The translations under genes and the position numbers were made by a program. A DNA stretch of 64,000 nt from Flavobacterium hercynium (GTDB taxonomy: Bacteria > Bacteroidota > Bacteroidia > Flavobacteriales > Flavobacteriaceae), in the NCBI RefSeq assembly GCF_002217285.1, contig NZ_MUGW01000017.1:255663-319662 (forward strand), in the 5' to 3' direction. Below the pieces are notes generated by a model. It made no database searches, was not told the origin of the DNA, and saw only the letters and a program-made list of their open reading frames with translations. How positions within the stretch are numbered: position 1 is the first letter of the stretch; every line of letters begins with the position of its first letter. Shown here piece after piece: positions 18,849-27,414 of this stretch.

Positions 18849-20612
18849 TTATTCCTTGATCCCTACCATGATCTTGATTTGGTAGTTTTGTACAATCTTT
18901 TTATTGTTTTCAAATCTACCATTTAGACTAATGTAATCAAGGCTGATTCTATATTTAGGAGTTTCTACTTTCTGTATGATTTTTTCATCTGAATTTCCAT
19001 GTACTTTAAAGTCAGGATTCTGATTTACAAAATCTCTAATATTTAGTATCACCATATCCTGATTGATTTTTAATTGGATAATTCCGTTTTTTCGATAAGC
19101 AGCAATAGAATAGTTTTTGTTTTCAATTTTTGTACAATTATCACATTGAAAATCTTCATTACTATTTACAACAAAAGCGATATCGTATCCGTGAATATTC
19201 TCCAGTTGATAATTTCCATAATAATAGTAATAGAAATTAGTATCATCACCTTGTTGATCGTAATACGATTTGTAATCATATCCTAAAGCACCCACTATGG
19301 CATAAACATCGGGTGCTTTATCTTTTTTAAGAAGCTTTTCTAATTTGGTTTTTGCGTACGGAACCATTACTTCAACGTCGTAATTATTTTTAAGAAACAA
19401 AACAATACTGCTTAAATCTTTTACCTCTTCAAAGGTTAGTTTTTGCTTTTCGCTTTTTTGTATGTAAGTTTCAAATCGGGACAATTGACTGTATTTTGAA
19501 ACAGAATCAGCACTTTGCGGTCCACAAATAGAGAACAGTCCGGCAATACACAAACTAATAGGTATAAATTTTATTTTTGGCTGTTTTAGAATTAAAAAAT
19601 AAGCAACCACGATCAATAGCCAGATAGATAATAATAAAACATAATAGCGCTCGTGCGTAAAGCCATAAAGAGAAATTCTGTAGAGAATAGCCCAATACAA
19701 TAATCCTAATAGTGGAATAAGTAAAAAATAAAACCAGCGATTGTACGTTCGGATCCAAAGATTACCGTTTTCGTTTGCGATGGGATGAATTAATAAAAAA
19801 GATAAAATCCCGCTAATGGCAAAAACTAAGACAAGATAAGATACCCAGCCAACAGGTAATTCAGTAAAAATTACAATCTGAGCTTCGTAACAAAGTAAGA
19901 TAACGAGATAAATACTAATTAAAGGAAGCAAAACAAATTGAGTAAAATTCTTAAGTCCCTTTGGGTAATTTAATACTAAAGGTTCTTCCGCATTATTGGT
20001 TTCCGGAACTCCGCTTAAAAAGAAAATGGTATTAAAGATTCCGGCGATGCTTACAAACACGTAACCGTAAATATTACGTGGCATTGTGTAAAGAAATAGT
20101 TCTTCGATGGCCAAAATCGCCAAAGCCAATCCACAATAAAGTACTCCGCTGTACAATCCTGCCGTTAATATTTTTAGAAACAATTGTTTATTAAATTCCC
20201 AAAATTCATCTTGATTGTAGGCTTTTGGTATAAAGCCGGCAAACGAAACGAGTAAATGCAAAGCAATATTAAGTGCTATAAACTCCATACCTTCAACAGG
20301 CGTAATATCTGTACTAAAGCTGGAAATAAAAGCAGTAATCAGGCATCCTAAAACAATACTTGCAGCATAACGATACAATTGACTTTTTTTAGCAGTTTCA
20401 AAATATAAGCTCACAGAAAGAAAGGACACCAGGCATAACGAGCACGTCATTATAGCTTTGATGCAAAATTCTTTGGGATCATCGTATTTTTTTTCAACAA
20501 GAAGAATAGCGAAAACAGTTCCTGTAATAGCGGTTAGCGTTTCTAACGGAAATCTCAGAATGGTTCTTTTTATGCCGTGAAGTATTTTTTGCAGAGAAGG
20601 AAGTTTGCTCAT
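18849..20612 (-). CDS. DUF4153 multi-pass membrane protein
   Basis: A 587-residue inner-membrane protein of the DUF4153 family. About ten hydrophobic helices occupy residues 25-365 (for example LETLTAITGTVFAILLVEKK, FLLIPLLGLLYWAILYRISL, YYVLLLSIWLLIVVAYFLIL). A soluble C-terminal part of about 220 residues follows, containing a YYDQQGDDTNFYYYYYGNYQ tyrosine-rich stretch. Function is unknown for the family. The start is the ATG at 20612. It is convergent with the upstream gene through a shared terminator, and nothing nearby suggests a partner. Confidence 0.82.
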   Translation of the reverse strand: MSKLPSLQKILHGIKRTILRFPLETLTAITGTVFAILLVEKKYDDPKEFCIKAIMTCSLCLVSFLSVSLYFETAKKSQLYRYAASIVLGCLITAFISSFSTDITPVEGMEFIALNIALHLLVSFAGFIPKAYNQDEFWEFNKQLFLKILTAGLYSGVLYCGLALAILAIEELFLYTMPRNIYGYVFVSIAGIFNTIFFLSGVPETNNAEEPLVLNYPKGLKNFTQFVLLPLISIYLVILLCYEAQIVIFTELPVGWVSYLVLVFAISGILSFLLIHPIANENGNLWIRTYNRWFYFLLIPLLGLLYWAILYRISLYGFTHERYYVLLLSIWLLIVVAYFLILKQPKIKFIPISLCIAGLFSICGPQSADSVSKYSQLSRFETYIQKSEKQKLTFEEVKDLSSIVLFLKNNYDVEVMVPYAKTKLEKLLKKDKAPDVYAIVGALGYDYKSYYDQQGDDTNFYYYYYGNYQLENIHGYDIAFVVNSNEDFQCDNCTKIENKNYSIAAYRKNGIIQLKINQDMVILNIRDFVNQNPDFKVHGNSDEKIIQKVETPKYRISLDYISLNGRFENNKKIVQNYQIKIMVGIKE

Positions 20613-20670
20613 TTTTTAGGTAGGTTATTTTGAACTAAAGGAAAGAAAATACCGTCTAAAAAGCAAATAA

Positions 20671-20709
20671 AATACCCCGAAGTCTAAAGGTTTAGAAATC
20701 GGGGTATTT
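20671..20709 (-). terminator. Rho-independent terminator of metK
   Basis: AATACCCCGA (20671-20680) pairs with TCGGGGTATT (20700-20709). Read on the minus strand it is followed by a T-rich stretch. It ends the metK transcript before the DUF4153 gene. Confidence 0.88.
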
Positions 20710-20773
20710 ATAAGTAAGATTAAAAAATGTAGACTCGAAAGTCTGAGAAATTAATAATCGTATGAATTAAAAA

Positions 20774-22024
20774 TTACAATCCAAATGCAGCTTTTACTTT
20801 GTCAACAAAATCAAGTTTTTCCCAAGTAAATAATTCTACAGTAACTGTTTTTTCATGTCCTCCCGGAGCAGAAAAAGTTTTAGTAACCACTTCTGGTTTA
20901 CGTCCCATGTGTCCGTAAGCAGCAGTTTCACTATAGATAGGATTTCTTAATTTTAAACGTTGTTCGATGAAGTAAGGACGCATATCAAAAAGTTCTTGTA
21001 CTTTTTTAGCGATTTCACCGTTCGTTAAATTTACTTTAGAAGTTCCGTAAGTTTCAATGAAGATTCCCATTGGCTCAGCAACTCCAATTGCATAAGAAAC
21101 CTGTACTAAAATTTCGTCAGCAACACCAGCTGCAACTAAGTTTTTAGCGATATGACGTGTAGCATAAGCAGCACTTCTGTCTACTTTACTAGGATCTTTT
21201 CCAGAGAAAGCACCACCACCGTGAGCTCCTTTACCACCGTAAGTATCAACGATGATTTTTCTTCCTGTTAAACCAGTATCACCGTGAGGTCCTCCAATAA
21301 CGAATTTTCCTGTTGGGTTAATATGGTAGTTGATTTTATCATTAAATAAATGAGCGTGCGTAGGGTTTTTAGCAATGATTCTTGGAATCAAGATATCGAT
21401 GATGTCTTTTTTGATTTTAGCTAACATTGTAGCCTCTTCATCAAAATCATCGTGTTGTGTAGAGATAACAATCGCATCAATACGAGTTGGTTTGTTATCA
21501 TCACTGTATTCTAAAGTTACTTGTGATTTAGCATCAGGACGTAAATACGTAATCTCTTTGTTTTCGCGTCTTAAGATCGCTAATTCCTGCAATAATTTAT
21601 GAGATAAATCAAGTGCCAATGGCATGTAGTTTTCAGTTTCGTTAGTTGCGTAACCAAACATCATACCTTGGTCTCCTGCACCTTGCTCTTCTGGCTTAGC
21701 TCTGTCAACACCTTGGTTAATATCTGCTGATTGCTCATGAATTGCTGAAAGAATTCCACAAGAATTCGCTTCGAACATATATTCACTTTTAGTATATCCG
21801 ATTTTACGGATTACTTCACGAGCGATTTGCTGAACATCAAGATAGGTATTAGATTTTACCTCACCGGCCAAAATTACCTGACCAGTTGTAACTAAAGTTT
21901 CGCATGCTACTTTTGAGTCAGCATCAAATGCCAAGAAGTTATCAATTAATGCATCCGAAATTTGATCTGCAACTTTGTCTGGATGCCCTTCACTAACAGA
22001 TTCTGACGTAAATAAATAAGCCAT
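20774..22024 (-). CDS. metK: S-adenosylmethionine synthase
   Basis: Makes SAM from methionine and ATP in the cytoplasm; it is the last step of the methionine pathway encoded across this region. The 416-residue length is normal. Visible signatures are [15 protein letters not shown] at the N-terminus, [16 protein letters not shown], the [20 protein letters not shown] loop, and [20 protein letters not shown]. It is transcribed alone on the minus strand from a consensus promoter at 22228, through a leader of about 170 nt that contains a SAM-II-like aptamer. This suggests feedback by its own product. Confidence 0.98.
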   Translation of the reverse strand: MAYLFTSESVSEGHPDKVADQISDALIDNFLAFDADSKVACETLVTTGQVILAGEVKSNTYLDVQQIAREVIRKIGYTKSEYMFEANSCGILSAIHEQSADINQGVDRAKPEEQGAGDQGMMFGYATNETENYMPLALDLSHKLLQELAILRRENKEITYLRPDAKSQVTLEYSDDNKPTRIDAIVISTQHDDFDEEATMLAKIKKDIIDILIPRIIAKNPTHAHLFNDKINYHINPTGKFVIGGPHGDTGLTGRKIIVDTYGGKGAHGGGAFSGKDPSKVDRSAAYATRHIAKNLVAAGVADEILVQVSYAIGVAEPMGIFIETYGTSKVNLTNGEIAKKVQELFDMRPYFIEQRLKLRNPIYSETAAYGHMGRKPEVVTKTFSAPGGHEKTVTVELFTWEKLDFVDKVKAAFGL

Positions 22025-22066
22025 AATAATTTTTTAGATTAAATTAAATGAGGAAAAATAATTGCT

Positions 22067-22098
22067 AAAAAAGGCTAAAGGAGAGTTTCTGCTTTAGC
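22067..22098 (-). promoter_or_regulatory. Terminator-like hairpin overlapping the 3' end of the metK leader aptamer
   Basis: On the minus strand GCTAAAG (22098-22092) pairs with CTTTAGC (22080-22074) around an 11-nt loop and is followed by a C and then six T residues (22072-22067). It has the form of a short intrinsic terminator. Its 5' arm is the same GCTAAA that a SAM-II pseudoknot would use, so hairpin and bound aptamer should exclude each other. It may instead be an alternative fold and not a terminator. Confidence 0.5.
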
Positions 22099-22187
22099 AT
22101 TTTTTACTACTGAAATCAAATTTCTCAGTATTCATAATGAAGGTAGTCCATTATGAAGAGGTTGCAATCAGTTCAAATTTTTCCTCC
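22085..22187 (-). promoter_or_regulatory. SAM-II-like riboswitch with extra hairpins, in the metK leader
   Basis: Read on the minus strand, GAGG (within 22187-22183) pairs with CCTC (22161-22158) as P1. The enclosed loop carries ATTTGAACTGATTGCAA, close to the SAM-II L1 core (AUUUAACC...UUGCAA). The pseudoknot strand GCTAAA follows at 22098-22093. Between P1 and the GCTAAA lie two additional hairpins, one a 9-bp TTCATAATG/CATTATGAA and one TACTGA-type. That is longer than the compact SAM-II RNA but like the long-loop variants reported for Bacteroidetes. It starts a few nucleotides after a consensus promoter and precedes metK. Family assignment is by eye; a covariance-model search would settle it. 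Confidence 0.72.
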
Positions 22188-22198
22188 GTATTCGCGTG

Positions 22199-22228
22199 CA
22201 AAGTTATAAAACCATTTTGATTTGCAAA
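22199..22228 (-). promoter_or_regulatory. metK promoter (TTTG-N18-TAACTTTG)
   Basis: On the minus strand TTTG (22228-22225) and TAACTTTG (22206-22199) are spaced by 18 nt, a perfect Bacteroidetes promoter. The predicted start near 22192 is just 5' of the riboswitch P1. Confidence 0.88.
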
Positions 22229-22317
22229 TCAAAGTTCTGTATTTTTTTATTTTAATGTGCAGAAATTTAACATAGCACAGTAATTTGATAGGGTAATAGA
22301 ATTATTTTTAGTTTTTA

Positions 22318-22349
22318 TTTGGCTGATTAAAAAATAGTTCGCACATTTG
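22318..22349 (+). promoter_or_regulatory. Promoter of the leader-peptide/TonB-receptor transcript
   Basis: TTTG (22318-22321) and CACATTTG (22342-22349) are 20 nt apart, matching the Bacteroidetes promoter at all but one conserved position. Transcription would start near 22356, about 18 nt before the leader-peptide ATG. It is divergent from the metK promoter, about 90 bp away. Confidence 0.72.
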
Positions 22350-22373
22350 CCACTCCAGAAAAATAGAACAAAA

Positions 22374-22439
22374 ATGAAATTAACAGTATGTATGATGTCT
22401 TGTAAGATGCCGGAGCTTTCCGCAGAGACGCTATTGTAG
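22374..22439 (+). CDS. Met/Cys-rich leader peptide 1 (21 residues)
   Basis: A 21-codon ORF starting MKLTVCMMSCKMPEL; codons 6-12 are Cys-Met-Met-Ser-Cys-Lys-Met. Inside its 3' part, CCGCAGAG (22420-22427) is complementary to the 5' arm of the terminator at 22464. A ribosome finishing at the stop (22437-22439) would cover this segment and allow termination. A ribosome stalled on the Cys/Met codons would leave it free to form an antiterminator. This is the standard logic of amino-acid attenuation, applied here by inference. The TonB receptor gene follows. Leader peptide 2 (25670) shares the MMxC...MP core. Confidence 0.75.
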   Translation: MKLTVCMMSCKMPELSAETLL

Positions 22440-22463
22440 TTTTTTTTTCAAACATATATATAG

Positions 22464-22492
22464 AACCTCTGCTAACCGCAGAGGTTTTTTTT
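22464..22492 (+). terminator. Attenuator terminator before the TonB receptor gene
   Basis: AACCTCTGC (22464-22472) pairs perfectly with GCAGAGGTT (22478-22486) and is followed by a T-run. It lies between leader peptide 1 and the receptor gene. Its 5' arm CTCTGC can alternatively pair with GCAGAG at 22422-22427 in the leader ORF. Confidence 0.85.
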
Positions 22493-22556
22493 ATTTCAAA
22501 AAACAACGAAACTGTAAAATTTTAGAAACAAAATAGTAACTAATCAAAATAAAATA

Positions 22557-25403
22557 ATGAAAAAAAATGTATTTGTAGTTTTAGGTCTTGTGGCTTTTTC
22601 AGCAGCTTATGCACAGGAAAACGTTACGCAAAAAGATACTTTACAAACCAATGAATTATCAGAAGTGTCCATTATAGGGTCAAGAGGTAAAAATCGTGTA
22701 AAGACCGATGTACCTGTGCCAATTGATATTTTTAATATTGCCGATATTACAAAAGGGGCGCCTCAAACCAGCGTTAACCAGATTTTAAATTACGTAGCAC
22801 CTTCCTTTACCAGTAACCCTACTTCAACAGCAGACGGAACAGACCACGTTGATCCGGCACAATTAAGAGGTTTAGGACCAGACCAGGTTTTAATTCTGGT
22901 AAACGGTAAACGAAGACACACAAGTTCGCTGGTAAACATTAACGGTTCACCGGGAAGAGGTTCAGTAGGAACAGATTTAAATGCTATTCCGTCTTTTGCC
23001 ATTGAAAGAATTGAGGTTCTGCGAGATGGAGCAGCAGCACAATATGGTTCTGATGCTATTGCGGGTGTTATCAATATAGTACTAAAAAAGAACGCTAAGT
23101 ATTTATCAGGAGATGTGCAGTACGGAGCCAACTTGTCTTCAGGTTCTAATAATTTTAGAGGAGGAGCAGATGGAGAAACGGTACAAGCTGACTTAAATTA
23201 CGGAACATCATTAGGTAAAGAAGGCAGTTTTCTAAACCTTACTGGAAGCGTTGTTACCAGACAGGCAACCAGCAGAGCAGGAATCAGAAACAATGCTATT
23301 TTTAATGGTTATAACGCTGTAGAGTATAGAGCAGCACAAAACGGTGTAGATGTAAACTCACTATTTAGCAACATCAACGCAACGCCAAATTCAGGACAGA
23401 TTATAAGCACTTTGCAGCAATATGCGCCACAGGTAAGTTATTTTACTCCGGCTCAGCAAACCGCTATTTCGTCTGCAACAACCATTGCACAATTGCAGAC
23501 AGCGTTAAATTTTGATGCAACCAATAATGAAATCGGTTACAGAGGACAACAGAGAAGCGACTATAATATGAGTGTTGGACAGTCGCAATTGGCTTCAGGA
23601 CAACTTTATTACAATGCACAATATCCAATCAATGACGTAACATCTGTGTACTCTTTTGGTGGATTCTCACATAGAAACGGAAAATCGTATGCTTTTAACC
23701 GACTTCCAAATGGAGCTGGAACTTTTACACAAGTTTCTGCTAACGGATTTTTGCCGGAAATCGAATCTGCTATCTTAGATGCTTCTGCAGCAGTTGGAGT
23801 AACTACTAAATTATTCGGATTTGATACTGATATTAGTTCAAACTTGGGTTCAAACTCATTTAAGTATGATGTAAACAATAGTATCAATGCTACTTTAGGA
23901 ACCAATTCACCTTCTAGTTTTTATGCCGGTAAAGTTTCGTTTTTACAAAGTACGACCAATTTAGATTTAACTAAAAAGTTCGATGTGTTGTCTGGATTAA
24001 ACGTAGCCTTTGGTGGAGAATTCAGATATGAAAATTATCAGATCAAATCGGGAGAAGAAGCTTCTTACGGATTATATGATACCAATGGCGATTTAGTTTC
24101 GGGAATCTTACCAAGCAATTCACCTTTAATTGTAACAGACTTTTTTGGAAACAAACGTGGAGCAGGAGCGCAGGGGTTCTCAGGATTTCAACCTTCTGAT
24201 GCTAAAGAAAAAGACAGAAAAAGTGGTGCAGCTTATGTAGATTTAGAATTGAACGTAACAGAAAAATGGCTTTTGAACGGAGCAGCGCGTTTCGAGAACT
24301 TTTCAGATTTTGGAAGTAAAGTGATCTTCAAATTAGCGTCTCTTTTAAAACTGACAGATAATATTAACTGGAGAATTTCAGGACAAACAGGATTTAGAGC
24401 ACCTTCATTACAACAAAAATATTTTGAAGCAAGTTCAACTCAATTTATAAGTGGTTCACCTTATCAGGTAGGTTATTTTACTAACGATTCTGAAGCTGCG
24501 AAAAGTATTGGAGTGGAAAACTTAAAGCCGGAAACATCAAAAAGTATTAGTACAGGATTTACATTCAAAATTCCAGATGCCAATCTTACGATCTCAACAG
24601 ATGCTTACTTTACAAGAATAGACGACAGAGTAGTGTTAACGGGGCAATATACAAGACCAACAGATGCACAAATCTCGGCAGGAACATCGCAAACACAAAT
24701 AGATGCGTTGACATTGTTCCAACAAGCCTTTGATTTAAAAGGAGTGGAAAGAGCTTCGTTCTGGACCAACGGAATCAACTCTGAAACAAAAGGTTTTGAT
24801 GTTGTAGTTTCACATAAATATAATGTAATTCAGGATTTTACAATCAGAAATGATTTTGCACTAAGTTATAATACAACAAAAAGAGTAGGAGCATTAAATG
24901 TGCCGCAATCTATTATCGATGCAGGTGGCGATCCATATATTTATTCGTTCTTTCCGGAGTCAAGCAGAATTTATTTAGAAGAAGCAATTCCAAAATTAAA
25001 AGCCAATCTTACGACAACCTTCAATATCAAAAAGTTAGACATTTATTTAAGAAACAGCTATTTTGGTAAAGTAACAGATCCGGGAGCAACGGATGTTAAT
25101 TTAGACGGATCATCTTCTGTTTACGAGCATCCGGAATACAGCGCAAAAATAGTTACAGACTTATCTTTAGGATATCAGATCAGCGAAAACTTCAGACTAA
25201 CACTTGGGGTTAATAATATAGGAGACGTTTATCCGGACAGAAACAATCCTGCAACGCCTGCCTTTACGAATACAACACCAACATTGTCTCCGGCACCAAG
25301 CGTAGATTTGACAAACGCGAATCAGTTTGCCTATTCAAGAGCCGTTTCTCAATTTGGATTAAACGGAAGATTTGGTTTCGCACGTTTAAGTTTTAAATTC
25401 TAA
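22557..25403 (+). CDS. TonB-dependent outer-membrane receptor under predicted Met/Cys attenuation
   Basis: A 948-residue TonB-dependent transporter. The signal peptide (KKNVFVVLGLVAFSAAYAQ) is followed by a short N-terminal part, a plug domain from about residue 45 to 175 (LRGLGPDQVLILVNGKRRHT, FAIERIEVLRDGAAAQYGSD, AIAGVINIVLKK), and a barrel ending in RFGFARLSFKF with a terminal Phe. There is no CarboxypepD_reg domain. The ligand is unknown. Its transcript begins with a Cys/Met leader peptide and attenuator, and the methionine genes follow downstream, so a sulfur-containing nutrient or cobalamin is a reasonable guess. It is not shown. Confidence 0.93.
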   Translation: MKKNVFVVLGLVAFSAAYAQENVTQKDTLQTNELSEVSIIGSRGKNRVKTDVPVPIDIFNIADITKGAPQTSVNQILNYVAPSFTSNPTSTADGTDHVDPAQLRGLGPDQVLILVNGKRRHTSSLVNINGSPGRGSVGTDLNAIPSFAIERIEVLRDGAAAQYGSDAIAGVINIVLKKNAKYLSGDVQYGANLSSGSNNFRGGADGETVQADLNYGTSLGKEGSFLNLTGSVVTRQATSRAGIRNNAIFNGYNAVEYRAAQNGVDVNSLFSNINATPNSGQIISTLQQYAPQVSYFTPAQQTAISSATTIAQLQTALNFDATNNEIGYRGQQRSDYNMSVGQSQLASGQLYYNAQYPINDVTSVYSFGGFSHRNGKSYAFNRLPNGAGTFTQVSANGFLPEIESAILDASAAVGVTTKLFGFDTDISSNLGSNSFKYDVNNSINATLGTNSPSSFYAGKVSFLQSTTNLDLTKKFDVLSGLNVAFGGEFRYENYQIKSGEEASYGLYDTNGDLVSGILPSNSPLIVTDFFGNKRGAGAQGFSGFQPSDAKEKDRKSGAAYVDLELNVTEKWLLNGAARFENFSDFGSKVIFKLASLLKLTDNINWRISGQTGFRAPSLQQKYFEASSTQFISGSPYQVGYFTNDSEAAKSIGVENLKPETSKSISTGFTFKIPDANLTISTDAYFTRIDDRVVLTGQYTRPTDAQISAGTSQTQIDALTLFQQAFDLKGVERASFWTNGINSETKGFDVVVSHKYNVIQDFTIRNDFALSYNTTKRVGALNVPQSIIDAGGDPYIYSFFPESSRIYLEEAIPKLKANLTTTFNIKKLDIYLRNSYFGKVTDPGATDVNLDGSSSVYEHPEYSAKIVTDLSLGYQISENFRLTLGVNNIGDVYPDRNNPATPAFTNTTPTLSPAPSVDLTNANQFAYSRAVSQFGLNGRFGFARLSFKF

Positions 25404-25408
25404 GAAAG

Positions 25409-25508
25409 AAACACGAATTTCGCTAATTGTCACTAATTCATTTGTGAAATTAATATCACAAACAAAATTAACCACTAGGATTTGTGCAAATTGGTGAAAT
25501 TCGTGTTT
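25409..25508. repeat. 100-bp inverted repeat with AAACACGAATTTC ends
   Basis: A 20-bp arm at 25409-25428 beginning AAACACGAATTTC pairs with 25489-25508 with two mismatches. It directly follows the TonB receptor stop and may end its transcript or be a small miniature element. Nothing else is seen between 25404 and the promoter at 25600. Confidence 0.65.
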
Positions 25509-25599
25509 AAAACTTATTTATATATGTGTCAAGATTATAGGGTTTAAAAGAGTCTACAAGCTTTTTATAATCTTTTAAATGTTAAATATTAATTTTTGT

Positions 25600-25631
25600 T
25601 TTGGTAGTTAAATAAATACTTATTATATTTA
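25600..25631 (+). promoter_or_regulatory. Promoter of the leader 2/metY transcript
   Basis: TTTG (25600-25603) and TATATTTA (25624-25631) are 20 nt apart; the -7 element differs from consensus only at the last base. The predicted start near 25638 is about 32 nt before leader peptide 2. Confidence 0.6.
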
Positions 25632-25669
25632 CTCTATCAAATTAGTCGAATTAAAATAAACTTAAAAAA

Positions 25670-25756
25670 ATGAACGCAATAGCAAACAAAATGATGATAT
25701 GTTGTATAATGCCAAAGTGCATCCCACATTTGCTATTGCCAAAAGTAGAAGAGTAG
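25670..25756 (+). CDS. Met/Cys-rich leader peptide 2 (28 residues)
   Basis: A 28-codon ORF whose middle reads KMMICCIMPKC, that is four Met and Cys codons in a row interrupted by Ile, then Met and Cys again. CCAAAAG (25739-25745) near its end is complementary to CTTTTGG (25789-25795) in the 5' arm of the next terminator. Stalling on the Cys/Met codons should therefore favour readthrough into the small protein and metY. The core resembles leader peptide 1 (CMMSCKMP), suggesting common origin. Peptide function, if any, is likely only regulatory. Confidence 0.78.
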   Translation: MNAIANKMMICCIMPKCIPHLLLPKVEE

Positions 25757-25783
25757 ATCTTTGTTATAGAGTTAACAACTATT

Positions 25784-25818
25784 AAGCCCTTTTGGTAGCC
25801 ATCCGAAAGGGCTTTTTT
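25784..25818 (+). terminator. Attenuator terminator before small protein 1 and metY
   Basis: AAGCCCTTTTGG (25784-25795) pairs with CCGAAAGGGCTT (25803-25814) with one wobble pair and a 7-nt loop, followed by a T-run. It sits between leader peptide 2 and the genes it is thought to control. Confidence 0.88.
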
Positions 25819-25843
25819 TATTTCGTAACCTAATATAACAATC

Positions 25844-26023
25844 ATGTCGACTTTAATTAAAAATACAGAAACGATTCAATCTCTAAAAATAGATACAGAA
25901 AACATTTTTAACCACGAAGAAGGTGAAAAAGAAGGAGTAGCAAGAGAGGTAATTTTTAGAAGAGAATCAAACTCAATACTATTTCAAATGTATGCAGACG
26001 AAGAGGAAGATTTTTTTATATAA
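25844..26023 (+). CDS. Small acidic protein with C-terminal LFxMY motif, first copy
   Basis: A 59-residue protein beginning MSTLIKNTETIQSLK. The C-terminus NSILFQMYADEEEDFFI aligns with the end of the 66-residue protein at 29195 (NSLLFLMYSKENETLFI): the shared pattern is N-S-x-L-F-x-M-Y-x-x-E-x-E-x-x-F-I, while the N-terminal parts differ. There is no signal peptide, membrane segment or cysteine. It lies between the attenuator and metY (58 bp gap), so it should be made when Met or Cys is scarce. No family is recognised. A regulatory or enzyme-binding role is possible, but is only inferred from position. Confidence 0.75.
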   Translation: MSTLIKNTETIQSLKIDTENIFNHEEGEKEGVAREVIFRRESNSILFQMYADEEEDFFI

Positions 26024-26080
26024 CCAAACATATAACTAACCGTTTAAAAATATTAACAATACCTAAAAAACTAAGAAATC

Positions 26081-27385
26081 ATGAGTACACAAAAATTTGC
26101 AACCAACGCCCTTCATGCCGGACACGATGTAACTAAAAACGGAAGCACCAGAGCTGTGCCTATTTACCAAACATCATCTTATGTATTTAATGACTCAGAT
26201 CATGCTGCTAATTTATTTGGTCTTGCTGAATCAGGATTTATCTACACACGATTAAATAACCCAACAAATGATGTTCTGGAACAGCGATTGGCAGCTTTAG
26301 AAGGCGGAATTGCAGCAGTAGTGACAGCGTCAGGTGCATCAGCAATTGCAACTACATTTCTAACGTTATTAAAAACAGGAGATCATATTGTAGCCTCTAA
26401 CAGTTTGTACGGAGGAACGTATAACCTGCTAAAAGTAACATTGCCAAGATTAGGTATTACAACAACTTTTGTAGATCCTTCACAACCGGAAAACTTCACA
26501 AAAGCAGCAAAAGAAAATACAAGAGCCTTTTTTGCAGAATCATTAGGGAATCCAAAACTAGATGTATTGGATCTGAAAGCTATTGCTTCGGAAGCTCAAA
26601 AATTTAAAGTGCCGTTTATTGTAGACAATACAGTAGCTACTCCTTATTTACTAAAACCAATTGAATACGGCGCTAACATAGTAATTCATTCCTTAACCAA
26701 ATATATATCAGGTAACGGAACTTCATTAGGAGGCGTTATTATCGACGCCGGAACTTTTGACTGGTCTAACGGAAAATTTCCTGAATTTACAGAACCATCT
26801 GCCGGATATCACGGATTGGTATATCATGAAGCGTTAGGAAATGCAGCATTTATAGCAAAAGCGAGAATTGAAGGACTACGTGATTTTGGTTCAGCTTTAA
26901 GTCCGTTTAATGCTTTTCAGATTATTCAGGGATTAGAAACATTACCAATTCGTATCAAGAAGCACAGCGAAAATGCTTTGGCTTTAGCAGAATGGTTAGA
27001 AAAACAAGATAAGGTAGTCTGGGTAAATTACCCGGGGTTAAAATCAAATAAATATTATGATTTAGCGAAAGAATATTTGCCGGAAGGACAAAGTGGAGTA
27101 ATCACCTTTGGTTTAAAAGGAGGCTTTGATGCAGCAAAAAAAGTAGTCGATCAGACAAAACTATTTTCGCTCTTAGCAAACATTGGAGATACAAAATCGC
27201 TAATTATCCATCCGGCAAGCACAACACACCAACAGCTTACAGATGAGGAGCAAATCGAAACGGGTGTTTCAAAAGATTTGGTTAGACTTTCTGTAGGTAT
27301 TGAGGATATTGAAGACTTAATTGCTGATTTGCAAACCGTTTTTACAAACGTAACGCAGTCACAATATAGTACCAATAAAAATTAA
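26081..27385 (+). CDS. metY: O-acetylhomoserine sulfhydrylase (aminocarboxypropyltransferase)
   Basis: A PLP enzyme that joins O-acetylhomoserine with sulfide to give homocysteine. The 434-residue length fits MetY, which is longer than the CGS/MetZ group (here 390 residues at 35708). Visible features are the substrate loop YTRLNNPTNDVLEQRLAALE, the SNSLYGGTYNLL segment, the PLP lysine at residue 207 in HSLTKYISGNGTSLGG, and the C-terminal SLLANIGDTKSLIIHPASTT. It lies downstream of attenuator 2 and small protein 1, upstream of the homoserine-dehydrogenase-like gene. Sulfide would come from the cys genes at 38-45 kb. Confidence 0.93.
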   Translation: MSTQKFATNALHAGHDVTKNGSTRAVPIYQTSSYVFNDSDHAANLFGLAESGFIYTRLNNPTNDVLEQRLAALEGGIAAVVTASGASAIATTFLTLLKTGDHIVASNSLYGGTYNLLKVTLPRLGITTTFVDPSQPENFTKAAKENTRAFFAESLGNPKLDVLDLKAIASEAQKFKVPFIVDNTVATPYLLKPIEYGANIVIHSLTKYISGNGTSLGGVIIDAGTFDWSNGKFPEFTEPSAGYHGLVYHEALGNAAFIAKARIEGLRDFGSALSPFNAFQIIQGLETLPIRIKKHSENALALAEWLEKQDKVVWVNYPGLKSNKYYDLAKEYLPEGQSGVITFGLKGGFDAAKKVVDQTKLFSLLANIGDTKSLIIHPASTTHQQLTDEEQIETGVSKDLVRLSVGIEDIEDLIADLQTVFTNVTQSQYSTNKN

Positions 27386-27414
27386 GGTTTTTTTGTTTTT
27401 TGTTTGAAAAATTG

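Noticed and set aside
20671..20709. Shared riboswitch-like element between metK and the DUF4153 gene
   Set aside because: It is a simple 10-bp terminator stem at the metK 3' end.
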